Source of the DNA: Patiria miniata
Taxonomy: Eukaryota; Echinodermata; Asteroidea; Valvatida; Asterinidae
Reading direction: 5' to 3'
NCBI RefSeq assembly: GCF_015706575.1
Contig: NW_024037070.1
Location: forward strand, 3,281,874-3,345,873
Length of the DNA: 64,000 nt
A program made the position numbers and the translations under genes. Shown here piece after piece: positions 25,574-53,869 of this stretch. The notes below the pieces were generated by a model. That model was not told the origin of the DNA. It made no database searches and saw nothing but the letters and a program-made list of their open reading frames with translations. The first letter of the stretch is position 1. Each line of letters starts with the position of its first letter.

Positions 25574-26289
25574 TAAACAATCAAGTTCTGAATTCAAATA
25601 TGTACACTTCAAATCTGTCTTCAGCAATGACTTTGATGAAAAGCTACTTCTTCGAAAAACGCATTGGAAAATAAGTGCTTTTATTGAAAACTAAATAAAT
25701 ATCTGCCTTTGATTTCTGATTTCAATAAGACAAACATTCCGTCCGTGCACTCAAGCACCTTAACTTCTGAGATAATTTACAGGCAGTTCACAAGGATTCT
25801 TTAGACAGGTGTTTAACATTGAGCCCATTAACTCAGCTGGAAAAATAGACGAAAACTTGAGGTTCTCTAACCAACTTTCCAAATGGGACAGAAAAATTCA
25901 AAATACATAGTGATTTAAAAAATGGTCGCTAAAGCATTTTGCACATGAGTGCTGGAGGACTCCAGCTTTTTTTCCCAAGATTTTAATACCTTCGAAAAAA
26001 ATCATCTCCACATCCACCTGGAGAGAGACTTTGGACCTGCGTTGGAAACAAAGAAATGGGTCAGTCAGATTTGCCAATATCAAAGAATGTCAGTAAAAAA
26101 ATGAAGCAACGCCTTTTCACACAATCTGGATCAACTTAACTAACATTTTAATGTAATCCTCCCCTTGGTTACTTCTAGAACTCTACAAGAAATCTTCAAA
26201 TTCAGTGGTCGCTATGGAATAAACAGTAAAAAATGACAAAATAAACAAAAAGAACAACTTGGGTACACTCTTAATTGATTTAAGGTTGA

Positions 26290-26390
26290 ACAAAGAATTT
26301 GACTAGACACAGGATTTGAACCTGCAACCACTGAAATGCTTGCCAGTGTGCTACCGACATAACTATCCAGCCTTTATTGGCAGTCAGCAT
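26290..26390 (-). repeat. tRNA-derived SINE-like segment, minus strand
   Basis: Read on the minus strand it gives ggctggatagttatgtcgg (A-box region), then a B box ggttcaaatcc and ctgtgtctagtca. The layout matches a tRNA-type pol III promoter, but the acceptor stem does not close, so it is a SINE or pseudo-tRNA rather than a working tRNA gene. A relative lies at 38695-38790. Confidence 0.55.
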
Positions 26391-26911
26391 TTTCTTTTTT
26401 GTTCACCGGTTGCTGTTCAGAAGCCATGAAGCCACATGTGACCAGGAACGCTACCCTACCCAAATTCTTTTTCAATGATGCAAAACTTGGAATTGGTAAT
26501 AGGGGCAGGTACATTTTGTACACCAGTCTTAATGTCCAAGGTTCAAACCCTGTTCATTCTCTTTCTTTGTTGACTTTGTATTGAGGGAAACATTAATTTA
26601 TGAATTAGACATCTGGTTGCAAGTCAATGGTTATGATACCTGGGAAAAAAACCCAAATATATATTCAAGAAAGGCCTCAAATCCATTACCAGTGTTTGGG
26701 AAATCGGCTTGGGTCGGATTAGATGATATAAATTGTCAAATATCTACATTAATCAATCAGCAATTTCATTACTGCTTCACATCTAGAACTTAATCACTAC
26801 ATTATCTGTGCACTGATTTGCTTGACAGTCTCTTTAACAACTACATGTAATTGGTCAATTGGCATTTCGACTTATGTAACTGTGCATACACATGTACAAT
26901 AGCATCATTAA

Positions 26912-27434
26912 AGGGACACTAGGTCCTGGAACAGCCCAATTGGGCTACAAAACGCACTTTGAACGAGATGATGTCAATCGGAAAGAACATTTAAAAGTAG
27001 GATATAAACATCCACACAACTATCCTTTCAAAACTGGGCGTTTTTGTGTTATTCCCTGTATTATGCGTGCGAGAACGAATTTCGGGGTCCACTTTTGCGA
27101 CCCCATAAATTCGAGCTGTTTGGATGCTAGTTGTGATTTCATTCGTAAAGTGTTCGCCTTTTGCGGACGTTGAAGAAACATCATTTTTTTTGCATTGGTG
27201 ATTGGTCACCGCTGTTCCCGAGACACACAACGTGTATATCGTACACTGTATGTGAACAACACGAAAAACGTATTCGTACTCCGTCGTGTGCGATGTAAAC
27301 AACCGGGGATTTTTCCTCTTTTCTCGGGAACGGTCAGACATTAGGTTGGTTTCCTTTCAACCAGATGTGTGAAATAGGCTAAGTAAACAATCCAAAACGT
27401 GAAATTTTCGGGGATTTCAGGACCTAGTGCCCCT
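26912..27434. mobile_element. piggyBac-like MITE with TTAA flanks
   Basis: The termini agggacactaggtcctg and caggacctagtgcccct are inverse with one mismatch. TTAA is exactly repeated at 26908-26911 and 27435-27438. TTAA target duplications are typical of piggyBac, and also of Kolobok. The length is 523 bp with no coding capacity. Confidence 0.75.
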
Positions 27435-28144
27435 TTAACATGCCCTCGTTGAAAATGCTGACAAAAAACCTCAAGATCATTACACATCAAAGGGTTCAAT
27501 TATCTGGAAACAAATTCTGAAAACAAAGTAAATCATGTCTGTAAATATGGACTACTTACATTATATAACAAAAAAAATAAAAGAATTGAATTTTAGTGCT
27601 CTCTGCATTTGCAGGAAAAAAAAATGAAAAAAGTGAATAATGACTTTTTTCGAAGTGCAGGTAACATCTTGTCATTACAGGATGTGTATAACCCAATAAT
27701 GTATTTGACACAAAATCACACTAAGCAATCAGGAATAATTATAATTTTTTTGTTAAAATAAAAAAAATTGGCCCCACTACATTCAGTGCACCTCAAAATC
27801 CACAATGTTCTATGCAAACAGTTTTCACGCTTCTCACTACTTTAAAACTTTCTGCCGTAAACAACTACCAAAAGTAAATCTACTACTAGAAATAATAAGA
27901 ATTGATATCCAAGCGATTACTCAAATTATTCCTCAAATAATACACATATAGGTATCTGTGTACATGATAGTGAAAATCAGTTAATTATGTACATGGACAT
28001 TAAGAACTTATATAATATCCTTGTGGTAAACTAGACTGATGCTGCAACATCAGTTAAAAGAATTGCTGTATTTTGGTGACGTGTGTTGGAAACACCTCAG
28101 TAAAGGGCTTCTTCTAATGGAAGTTGTCAGATTCGTTAGTCAAC

Positions 28145-28760
28145 ACTTTAACCCTAACCACTCCAAGTCCATCAAAATCCATCCCCATGTTTTGGGGGAT
28201 TTTAGGGGATTTGGTCGAGCCAGCTTCGCTAAATGTTGGTGGAGTCTGATGGACTTGGTCCAGAAGGCCTGAGGAACCTCTGGTGGAGTCCGATGGATTT
28301 GGTCCAGTAAAACAGGTGCTGGCCTGTTGTGGATATGTGATTGCCCCCAGTGCAAATGCATGCCTCATGTTGGTTTATGTACATAATGAGATGCATATGC
28401 GTACACTGTACACAGACTGTTTGTAAGGTTTATTGGGGGTCCATTTATAATCTTGGCTGGTGGCCTTGTTTCTTTCCTTTGCTTACAATTTGACTAAGCC
28501 TTAAAAACATGCATCAATTTAGTAGGTTGACTTTGATGGATTTGGGCCCCAAGTACAGAGGTAATTCTGTTAACTGCAAGCCATCTGTACCAACTCCATC
28601 AAAATCCCCAGCAACTCACCGGTTGATTCTGATGGAATTGGTATCAATACACTTTGCACACTTAGATGCTTTTGGGGGAGTTTGATGGAGTCAGTCCTAA
28701 TGCATTATGTGAAGCAGAGTGAGTGATGGATTTTGATGGAATTGGTCCAGTATATAGTAA
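28145..28760. repeat. Cluster of tccatcaaaatcc / ggattttgatgga repeats
   Basis: At least eight diverged occurrences of a 15-20 bp phrase, read as gatggatttggtcc or its inverse ccatcaaaatcc, are scattered here in both orientations, often next to ccttctgga or ccctaacc. The same phrases recur at 37655-37765. The copies are not in strict tandem, so this looks like a decayed foldback or interspersed array. Confidence 0.5.
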
Positions 28761-29050
28761 AAGACACTAGGGAGTTAGGGTTAAGAGCCAACCAATTTCC
28801 ACTTGAAAAATATTCATTCATTCTGAATTCTGTTTCAACGATAAGAGCAGTCCTAAACAAGAACCTCTTTCGAACTCATCACGAACGTCTTAGGCATTCA
28901 CTTCTGATTGAGGAACGTGTTGAATTTGATGTACTTTGACTACACATACAAGACCAATTTATAATTTGTCACAACAACAGTAACATCTTTATTTCACTTT
29001 GCGGTCCTGCATGTAAATCCCTTATGTCAACTATTGTTTTTTTAAAACAT

Positions 29051-29563
29051 AAGGTGCCCTCAGATCGACTCACGATTTGCTTGCGCCGCGACGGAAGTGT
29101 CAGCATCAAGCAGACAAATAATGCTCAGGTCACAAAACTGAGAAATGTTGTGATTCTCGTGGAATAACTGGCATCTCGGCCCAAAATAATCATAATAACG
29201 CTCACGTCACCCATGAGACAGTCATCTGACTTCTTTAAAAATAGTGAAAGCAAGTTGGTTACAATCAAACGACATTCCATGGCCACACCAGCTGTTCATT
29301 CAGCCGTTTTCAAGCGTGCTGATTGGCTACACAACTGCGATTGACTCCCGCCTGTCGAGAACACGTCGCAGAAGTTGAAATGTTTTTACTCTTGCAACTG
29401 TTGATTTATTGAGCGCCGACCGATGCCGATCGTCTTAATATCGTCGCAGTTACACTCAGGTCGCACAAAATCGGCGACTAGTTTGTTCCCGACGGTCGTA
29501 GCTCAGGAAAAGTTAGATCCTGAAAAGTCAGTGCTATCGCAAGGTCGACCTGAGGGCGCCTTT
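29051..29563. mobile_element. TIR element of about 513 bp (aaggtgccctcag termini)
   Basis: The left end aaggtgccctcagatcgac is mirrored by gtcgacctgagggcgcctt at the right. Subterminal ctcaggtc motifs recur inside in both orientations. The superfamily is undetermined because no exact target duplication was found. Confidence 0.6.
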
Positions 29564-29883
29564 ATCCTGTGTCAATGTGACAAGATTCAATGTGCCTAGT
29601 TGCCCAACAATTTCTAGCCAATAGTGAAAACATTTGTTTATCCCAATGCAGAAAGCACAGAATGCAGATTCTGCTGGGGCTGGATATCAGTGCATGTAAT
29701 TTTCTTCTCATATTCCTCGATCAATAAATCATGCAAGGAGAAATATAAGAGCCGACCCAGCCAAATGAGTGACAAGTCCCCAGAGGAACATTTTACTAAA
29801 CAGACCATTTTTTACAATGCTTGCAAATTAAATATCAACAAGAATATTTAATGTTTGTACCCACATAAATATGAACATATTAA

Positions 29884-30128
29884 CCAGTTCGCGCCGGGAT
29901 TATTTTGACAAGAAAGGAACAAGGTGCAGGATTAGTTTACACTGGACCTAATGCCAGGCAGGTTGAAGCCATCACCCTCAGGCAGCACACTCATATTTCC
30001 GGCCTCGCTCGCTGCAAGCGGGTCGCTGACAGATACTTCCGGCCTCGCTCCCTGCATGTTTATCTGTCATCCATTCCGAATACCGCAAAATGTTCGTGTG
30101 TATGTACACGGCTTCCCGCACGAACTGG
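29884..30128. mobile_element. TTAA-flanked MITE (ccagttcg termini)
   Basis: The ends ccagttcgcgc and gcacgaactgg are inverse with one mismatch. TTAA is repeated at 29880-29883 and 30129-30132. The interior has two direct copies of tttccggcctcgctc and ttccggcctcgctcc. It is piggyBac- or Kolobok-like by target site and 245 bp long. Confidence 0.65.
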
Positions 30129-30694
30129 TTAAAGACATAAAACTAAAAGATATGTGCAAATGAAGAGCAGCGTGTGCTCTTCCTACTGCATATGAATAAA
30201 ACATAATACGTGACAAAATGTTTTCAAGACTGGCTTTGTGAGATCCAGGTCCAATATCATGGCTCTGCTTACTAGAAGCAAAAACTTTGCATTGTTAGCG
30301 GTGAGTTAGCGATGTTCATATGTTCAGTTGGTAACTAAGGATTCTCCGCTTACAAGAATAGCAGAACTTCTGCCTTTTGTGTGTAAGCACAAAATGGAAC
30401 ATTCCGGATTCAGCCATAAGCCACACCCATTTTAGGTATGGGTAATTTGACCAAGCTACTATGGTCACCTGAACAAAACGTTTGATCTAATTGGTCAATG
30501 CGCAGTTTGACTGACAGACAGGAAGGATCCATTCTGTGGTCAGCAGGGCCACGGAATTGGTCCCTGGTCTCATATACAAACTGATAGGCAGTGAAACTCT
30601 CGTCAACAGTCAGTCAGTGGTCATTACTTTTCAAAATGTTAATCAATGTTTGAATGGACCTGCCTGGTTGTAGCACAGTTCCCACACTGCTTCA

Positions 30695-46909
<16,215 letters not shown>

Positions 46910-47312
46910 TTTAATTTGCAAACCTGTAAATAGCCTGGTACCGTATTACTAGAATACTAGAACGAAGATACTTTTAGAGAGGCGGCAGCCAGATAAAAAA
47001 AAAACGTGTTGAGAATGCCGCTACAGCTAGCCGGCTACACATGTGTCTACTGCGGTTCCATAAGCACGTGTGTAATTGTAAGCCATAGCCAGACTGGCCT
47101 CGCTTCATTTACTTCTGCGGCGGAAGACAGACGTCTTCGTTCACTTCGTTGAGTCTGCCATTCCGAGCTCCAGTCTAGTCTGTAGTTACATATGTAATTG
47201 CATAAAATCGCACTAAGTGTATGCGCACAGTGTTACGTACACACGTCCACCGGGTGGGTTTGGTCGCCTTCGTTCTACTTGCCGTGCTTGACAACTGATT
47301 TTACACCCAAAA
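46910..47312. promoter_or_regulatory. Bidirectional promoter between PRPF4B and PEDS1
   Basis: The start codons of the two divergent genes are 403 bp apart. No TATA box is obvious for either gene. A gcggcggaag word at 47117-47126 contains the ETS core GGAA, which is common in bidirectional housekeeping promoters. The start sites themselves cannot be read from sequence. Confidence 0.6.
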
Positions 47313-50300
47313 ATGTCAACCGACAAGGAGCCTGCCAAGGCACAAAAAGGAGGACGCAATCATGCTGGAGCTAAGGAGCTTGCAGGTTACTACTCGAGTG
47401 GTAAGTAAAAATAACATGATTTGTGAACGAGTTGCTGCTGCGCTTCAAACGGCGTTTTTTTCTAAATTTCTGGGAGTGTTGTGCACTTTCTTGCAATTCA
47501 CACGCAATCTTAAGAATGAGCGCGCATTCTTAAGAACGAGTGCGCATTCTTAAGAATGAGCACGCCATCTGAAGAATGAGCGCTCACTCTTAAGATTGCG
47601 TGGGAATATCACGTGCTCTTTTGACAAGATAGAATCCAGCTCTGCGGCGTAATGGTGAGGGTGTGAACAATTAATTGGTGGCAATTTAAGTGGCAAAATA
47701 GCATTAGCGCTATGGGATTTCAAAGTATTCATTCTCATTCTTCACATTCTTCATTCTTACGTCCCCCCCCCCCTTTTGTTATCCCAAAATTAGAATTCTT
47801 TCCACTACACTATTGTCTCTCATTTTTTCCCGGTCCCCCGAATACGTGTATAGGCCTACTTTCATATCCACTCTTCTTTTCATCGTTATATCTCAGGTAA
47901 GTGACCTTGTGTTGCAACAGTATAATTATTGAGAATCAGTGAACGAGGATTCAGCTAGACTTGCCAAGCGGGGCCGGTGCTCGGCATCAACAAGACCGTT
48001 ATCTTGTCGCGCATTCTTAAGAATGTGCATGCGCATTCTTATGATTGTGCAAATGGGGGTCAGACAAGTCGACCGTTGAGACAACTGGACTCGGGACAAG
48101 TCGACCGTTGAGACAACTCGACCGTTGAGACAACTCGACCGTTGAGACAACTCGCCCGTATGTGCGATAAATGGAAAGACAAGTCGACCGTTGAGACAAG
48201 TCGCCTCGCATGTTTTGGGCCTAGTTTCGGGGATAGTACCGTGGATTTTGACGCCAGCTGATCGCCGTTTGGGAGTGATGACACATACCGTGCACGGTGA
48301 CATCGTTTTTGCCAGCACTGTGCGCCCACTTATCTCATCCCCGGTCGGTCAACGTGGCCGTACCGTGCACAGTGACATCGTTTGTGCCGGGCCTGTGCGC
48401 CCATTTGCCGCGCCGGTCGACCTGCCCGCGTGTCGGGCCCGGCCCGGTCCTCGCGGCCGGGCGGGGCGCACCGGCCCGACGCGACGCCCTCTGTATATCG
48501 AGTATGCCCGCGCCGCACCCGTGATCGGTCTTGCCACAGATTTGTGCAATTTTTTCTGCTCCACGTGTATTCATTTCCATTAAGTTGAGCAGTCTCAACG
48601 GTCGAGTTGTCCCGAGTCGAGTTGTCTCAACGGTCGACCTGTCTCAACGGTCGAGTTGTCTCAACGGTCGACTTGTCCCGAGTCGAGTTGTCTCAACGGT
48701 CGACTTGTCTGACATTCGTGCAAATCACAAGAAAGCACACAACATGGCCATCACTTTTTACCCTGTGCACAAACCCTATGCATGGGACTGGTCTGAAAAT
48801 TTCTGTTTTCTCAGTAAAAATTTAAAATTTGTCACTGCTAATTTCGACTTTTTATGACATATTGTCACTTTCTGATAGCTGATAGGCCTAGGTCATTTAA
48901 GGAAAAATAAGTGATGGGACTGGTATGGGAATATTTCCCTTGTTTTTCTATTGCATTTTGTAAGCCGGGCCAGACAACTCAATTAACTCGACCGCCAGGT
49001 ACGTTATCAGCCACTAACGTACCGATCGTCATTGAGACAACCTCGACCGTCGACAATCCACTTCAACCATTGTGGAGACATCTTGACCGTCAAATAAACC
49101 AACCTCCGGGCTGTGTACATGGGTTTAAATAGGCCCACATCTGATTCCTCTAAATGTTTTGGGTTTTTTTTAAGTTTAATATTGATAGGCCTAGTGAAAC
49201 TGAAAGTCTGTAAAAAAGTTTCTGTAACATTTTTGTAATGAAACACTATGCGTTGTTTTCATGTGCATTCTACATGTAGCGCATGGCACTTTAACAACTA
49301 AAATGCCATTTTTGTGACTGAAAATTCAAGAACTTCCTACTCCTAGTAATGCGTTTTCCTTAAAACTGTTACTGACTACTGTGTAAAGCTTGTGTTCTGA
49401 ATGTTCTTGTTGGTTCTTGTCCATGTGTAGCCTGTCAAATACAAATTTGTGTTTAACTGGTAGTATATTTATTTGCAGACGTACATGTAGTCCGAAAATT
49501 TGAGACTCTCAATACTGTGTATGAGAGTCCCAAAACTTAAGGTATTGAAAACATGCAAAACAAGAAAATAGACTGGCACCTAAAACAACCAGTCCAACAC
49601 AGCTTCAGTACTGCATCAATCAACCATGCCAAAAGAATTTTAGGTTACAGACCAGTAAATAAACTTCCATAGACCTCAATGGTAAATGCTCCCACTTCAG
49701 AAATTCGGGAAAAATACTCACAACTCTCCAAGGTGTTCGAGACACACATCAAATTAAAGCTTATTTCATCATCTTTCATTTTCTTTTCAATTTTCGGGGG
49801 GTCAACTGATGACTTTTAGGAGAAATTTCCATCCGAAGATGATCACCCCTGAAAATAGTCCTGAAGCCCATCGCCATTTTGAAAAACGATGCCTACACTC
49901 CATTGCAAAATAGAGCGCTTTAAGGGCCCCAATTTCATCCAAATTGAACAGAACTACAAGCTCACAGTCATGTGCATGGCTTCCACCCATATTTTTTTAC
50001 CAACCCTCAAGTTCATGGCCCACAGCATGCTCAAATACTGAAGATTTTGAGGGCATACAAATCGTGATTTGGCCGGCGTAGGCAATTTCGGACCGATTTA
50101 CTGGTCTGCAACCTTAAAAAACATGTGGCATGAAGCGGGAACTAGTCTCAATTTACTACACATTTCTCCATAGTCAAGCCACCAGACTATTGACACTGAA
50201 TGAAGAGGTCAGTCTTTTCAAATAGTTGGACCATAGTTGGACATGTCTAGTATTGAGCCCCATTTTGAAATCCCTTGACTTCCCTCTCATGTGCAAAATA

Positions 50301-53300
50301 TTGAAGAAAAGTCTCCTTTAAAAATTGAATTGAGTCTGCAAACTTGGTTGGTGAAATACTGAGGACATTTTCTTTGCCCCAGTGGAATTTTTGGAGAAAT
50401 TTGCTGGCTAAAGTGTGAGTAAAGTGGGCCTGATTTAGTTTTGCACGTTCCAGAGCACTCCAGAGCCCTGTCTGACATACATGTAACTCTTCTAGTGCTA
50501 CGTTTCGTACCATATTGAAACTGATTGTCAAATGTCAAAAACCATTCTGTTTACAACTGATGCATGTCATGTCATGCATACATGTGTGTATACTTTAATA
50601 CAAATGACCGTTCAGCCTAAACAAAGCAAAGAATTTCATACACGGACATCACTCATTTTTCCGTGCAGTGACCTAGTATCAGCCATCTGAGAGTGATAAT
50701 ATGTCCTAAAAATGTACCTTGTCTTACGCTTCAAATTGAAATTACTGGTGCAAAATGTTGGAAAAAAGTCTCCTTTAAAAAGGCATTGAGACCTCAAATT
50801 TGACTGGTAGAATACTGATGACCTTATTGTTGCCTTGTGAATACTTTAGAAAATGTTGTGGCCAGATTTGTTTTGCATGTTTTTCTGCACTCAAGGTCTG
50901 CAATTAAATATAAAAACTCTGAGTCCCATAGAAATCATTTGGAGACTTACCTGGGGCAATCATTTTAGTCCACTGCCGACTGCGTGCATCATTAACAGGC
51001 ATGCAACTTTTCCTCGGATCAGCTGATTTCCTCTTTTTTCACTTCCCATGCGTGCCACTGAAAATAGAAAAACACTGTACAAAGTCTTGGAAAGATTTGA
51101 ATTTCCTCTTTTTTTTGTGACTTCCCAGTTGCATGCCTGCATTAAGTATGGTGCCCAAAATTGTTAGGTATAATGTCAAAATAGATGTCAGCGCAAATAG
51201 ATGCATAAATAGTTATAGGATTCAGGGGTGTTCAACTTACACTTAAGTAAGAAAAGTCAATCAAATAATATCTCTTCTCATGAAATTGACTGTTGAGTAA
51301 CAATTAGCCTACTGCATGATTTGTTTTTTTCTTCAGGTAAGCGAGTTCAAGAATACATCTGTGTTACTGTAGCCTCCAGTCTGCTAGTCTTCAATGCCTA
51401 CCATATCATTCTGAACTTTGATGTTGAGAACTGGAAATGGCATTTCGCTGCCGCAAGTAAGTACAGAGATTCAATTGTGAATCATTTACTCACGAATATG
51501 TATAAATCTAAACAAAAGGTTTTAAAAATTGGTTGAAGGTGTACGGTTACTAAGACTACTTTGAATCTAAGTAGCAATAAGAAAAGTTGTACTGTTTGTT
51601 AAGAGTGATTTGTCATGGTCACAAGAACCAGAGATTAACCCTAACCCACCTCAATTCTCCAAAATCTTCCTGGCAGTTTTGGATCCTGACTGAGGATGAA
51701 TGGTGTTTGAGAAACATGTGGATTTTGGAGGACTGAGGATGAATGGTGTTTGAAGAGGATATTTGGAGGATTAAAGCTGAATGCATTTTTGAGGCGCTGG
51801 GTATCCTTCATTTGAACATGAGTGTTAGATTTTGGAGAATTTTGGAAGATTGAGGATGGTTCCCTGCAAAAAGGGCCTAGGGGGTAAGGGTTCATTCTTA
51901 CTGTCTCAGATGCTTCAGATCCACTTAGAGGTGTTGAGAATTTTGGAACATTTAAGATTGATCTAGCTACCTCTTAAAAATTTGACTACATGAAATGTTG
52001 AATTTGGTTCCTACACAGCATTGTTTTTTTTTTTTTTTTTTTTTTTTATTAGGATACGGCATTGTCATGATTTTGACTAACTTTTCCTTTTCTTTCTCTC
52101 GCTGTTTTCTTTTCCAGTTCTGGCCATTGTTGTGTCAGATTTTGCCTCTGGACTGGTGCACTGGTTGTCTGACTCCTACGGATCAGTGGACATGCCTGTG
52201 TTTGGAAAGGTAAGCACACTTCTGACATTGATGGTGACGTTCATAGTTTCTAAAACAGGTGGGGTTCATAGTCCAGAGTACAAACACTAGACGATACTGT
52301 TGCGGGCTTGCAAAATATACTTACTATTGTCTGGAGGACTTGTGGAAATATAGTGAATGATTATGAGTATCTAGTTCAAATATTGCAAAATCTTTCCATG
52401 GCCAGATATAAAATACTACAAAATATCTTAGCCCAGACGTTGTGTTAACCCTAACTTCAGATTCCTAACTTCACCTAAAGCTACAAAATACTACTGCTGT
52501 AGTAGTAGTAAACTGTAGTTTGCAGTACTTCAGCATATATTGTGGGCACAGCGCTCAGTATTTTTATCCCCCTGGCTTTTAAGCCATACAGGGGGATATT
52601 GCAATCGCGTATTCCTTCTGTGTCCGTGTGTGTAGTATTATTAATGACTCTAACATATGTCAGTAGTAGGTGTACTATTAATGACTCTACATGCTGCAGT
52701 GGCAAGGGGAACGCACCAAGACTCACTGACATTAGGCCACACTGAGTCCCGTGTCTCACCCAAACTCCCCATTCAACCCAAACCCCCCATTCAGCTGAGA
52801 ACTGGTACCTGCCGGGTGGACAATCAAGGCTGTCACTGAAACTTGTTCTTACTAACTGCCTGTACATGTATACAGACTGCCAGGATGCCAGGCAATGCCA
52901 GGGGGATCGCGCAACTTGCAGTATTTTTTAGTATTTGGGTACTGCATACATCATTTCTGTAGTACTATGTACATGGAGTATGTGATACTGTACCTCAAAG
53001 TAAGCTTAATAGGGGTTAGGGTTAAAGGACAGTATACTGGAGAAGGCCAAAGGAGAAGAAAAAAAATGAGGCAAACCCTCGATAGAATTTGTTCATGTCA
53101 ACCTTACAATTGTCAGCCAGTTAATAGTTTACATTATTGGACATTTGATAAAATCAGTATCTCTGAAAATTTTACTTATTTGACAAAGAAATCAGTTGCC
53201 TGAATTTAACCGAATTAAAACAATGCACAATTGATGTTGAGCTGATACATCCCCTTATTCTCAAGGCGGCCATTGAGCCTGTTGCCGGAAGAAGAGAGTT

Positions 53301-53869
53301 CATTCAACAGTAACAGTATATTTCTCCAATAAGTTTGTAAGTTACATGTTAAATTCCCCCCCCCCCTTTTTTGTCCCTGTCAGGCTTTCATCAGGCCTTT
53401 CAGAGAGCATCACATCGACCCCACGGCAGTCTGCCGTCATGACTTCATCGAGGTCAACGGCGACAACTTCATGCTGACCGTCCCCTACTTCTCCTACATG
53501 GCCTACAAGTTCATCTCCCACACCCCGGCTGAGATCCAGACCTTCGTCGTCTTCGAGTCCTTCATGCTGACGCTGGGCTTCTTCGTCATGCTGACCAACC
53601 AGATCCACAAGTGGTCCCACACCTACTTCGGTTTGCCGCGCTGGGTGACCCTGCTCCAGGATCTCAACTTGATCCTCCCCCGTAAGCATCACCGCATCCA
53701 CCACGTGGTGCCCCATGAGACCTACTTCTGCATCACGACGGGCTGGCTGGATTACCCCTTGGAGAAGCTGGGCTTCTGGCCGGCCATGGAGGCCATCATC
53801 CTGAGGCTGACGGGGATCAAGCCCCGGACTGACGACATGCACTGGTGCAAGAAGGAAGAGATCAGATAA
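47313..53869 (+). CDS. PEDS1: Plasmanylethanolamine desaturase (Kua/CarF family)
   Basis: Four coding exons, 47313-47400, 51337-51456, 52118-52209 and 53384-53869, join in phase to 261 residues (human TMEM189 is about 270). The protein makes the vinyl-ether bond of plasmalogens in the ER membrane. The short N-terminus is polar, hydrophobic segments lie near residues 35-50 and 68-84, and the histidine-rich Kua domain follows: H84 in SGLVHW, FREHHIDPTA (H109, H110), RHDFIE with NGDN (118-128), NQIHKWSH (H175, H179), RKHHRIHHVVPHE (H202, H203, H206, H207, H211) and a C-terminal DDMHW. These are the metal-ligand motifs of the family and all are intact. Exon 4 alone carries most of the catalytic core and is much more GC-rich than its surroundings. 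In human the gene can read through into UBE2V1; no such exon is visible here. Confidence 0.96.
47498..47606. repeat. Small foldback of attcttaagaatgagcgcgc units
   Basis: Outer arms cacgcaatcttaagaatgag and the inverse ctcactcttaagattgcgtg enclose about three tandem copies of a unit containing the palindrome cttaag. Two more units of the same repeat (gcgcattcttaagaatgtgc and gcgcattcttatgattgtgc) lie at 48009-48050, directly left of the foldback element at 48055. Confidence 0.7.
48055..48717. mobile_element. Foldback element with gtcgaccgttgagacaactc arms and 8-bp target duplication
   Basis: The right end (inverse) reads gaatgtcagacaag and the left end gggggtcagacaag. GTGCAAAT is exactly repeated at 48047-48054 and 48718-48725. 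The arms (about 48060-48205 and 48590-48712) are tandem arrays of a 20-bp unit built on gtcgac. The GC-rich centre holds a separate direct repeat of about 73-bp period (taccgtgcac, gtgacatcgttt and ctgtgcgccca at 48287-48331 and 48360-48404). It is in PEDS1 intron 1. Confidence 0.85.
50996..51140. mobile_element. 145-bp MITE, copy 1 (caggcatgcaact termini)
   Basis: It begins caggcatgcaacttttcctc and ends cagttgcatgcctg. The word cattaa flanks both sides. The inside, with gatttcctc, aaaaacactgtacaaagtct and ggaatttcctc-like blocks, is shared with the copy at 56508-56652. Confidence 0.7.
51645..51870. repeat. ttttggaggattgagg repeat array
   Basis: This is the inverse-orientation counterpart of the 38165-38445 array, with the same words (gattttggaggactgagg, gaatggtgtttga, gggcctag) in mirrored order, suggesting that the whole block is a mobile unit and not a simple repeat. 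It is in PEDS1 intron 2. Confidence 0.55.

Larger units (their letters stand above)
23291..30694. other. Intergenic region between the CUB-LDLa gene and PRPF4B
   Basis: The two flanking genes converge here. No conserved exon was recognised. It holds four delimited transposable elements (25202-25573, 26912-27434, 29051-29563 and 29884-30128), a SINE-like block at 26290-26390 and a cluster of tccatcaaaatcc repeats at 28145-28760. The PRPF4B 3' UTR should occupy the right end; the inverse polyadenylation signal tttatt occurs at about 28987 and 29404, but neither can be assigned. Confidence 0.45.

Noticed and set aside
48060..48210. CRISPR-like array of gtcgaccgttgagacaac units
   Set aside because: Units are directly adjacent with no unique spacers, the block is mirrored on the other side of the element, and the genome is eukaryotic.
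48191..48598. GC-rich overlapping frames of up to 130 codons
   Set aside because: All lie in the centre and arms of the 48055-48717 foldback, overlap in four frames and match nothing.
53342..53842. 166-codon minus-strand frame
   Set aside because: It is antisense to PEDS1 exon 4, where strong codon bias opens the opposite strand.
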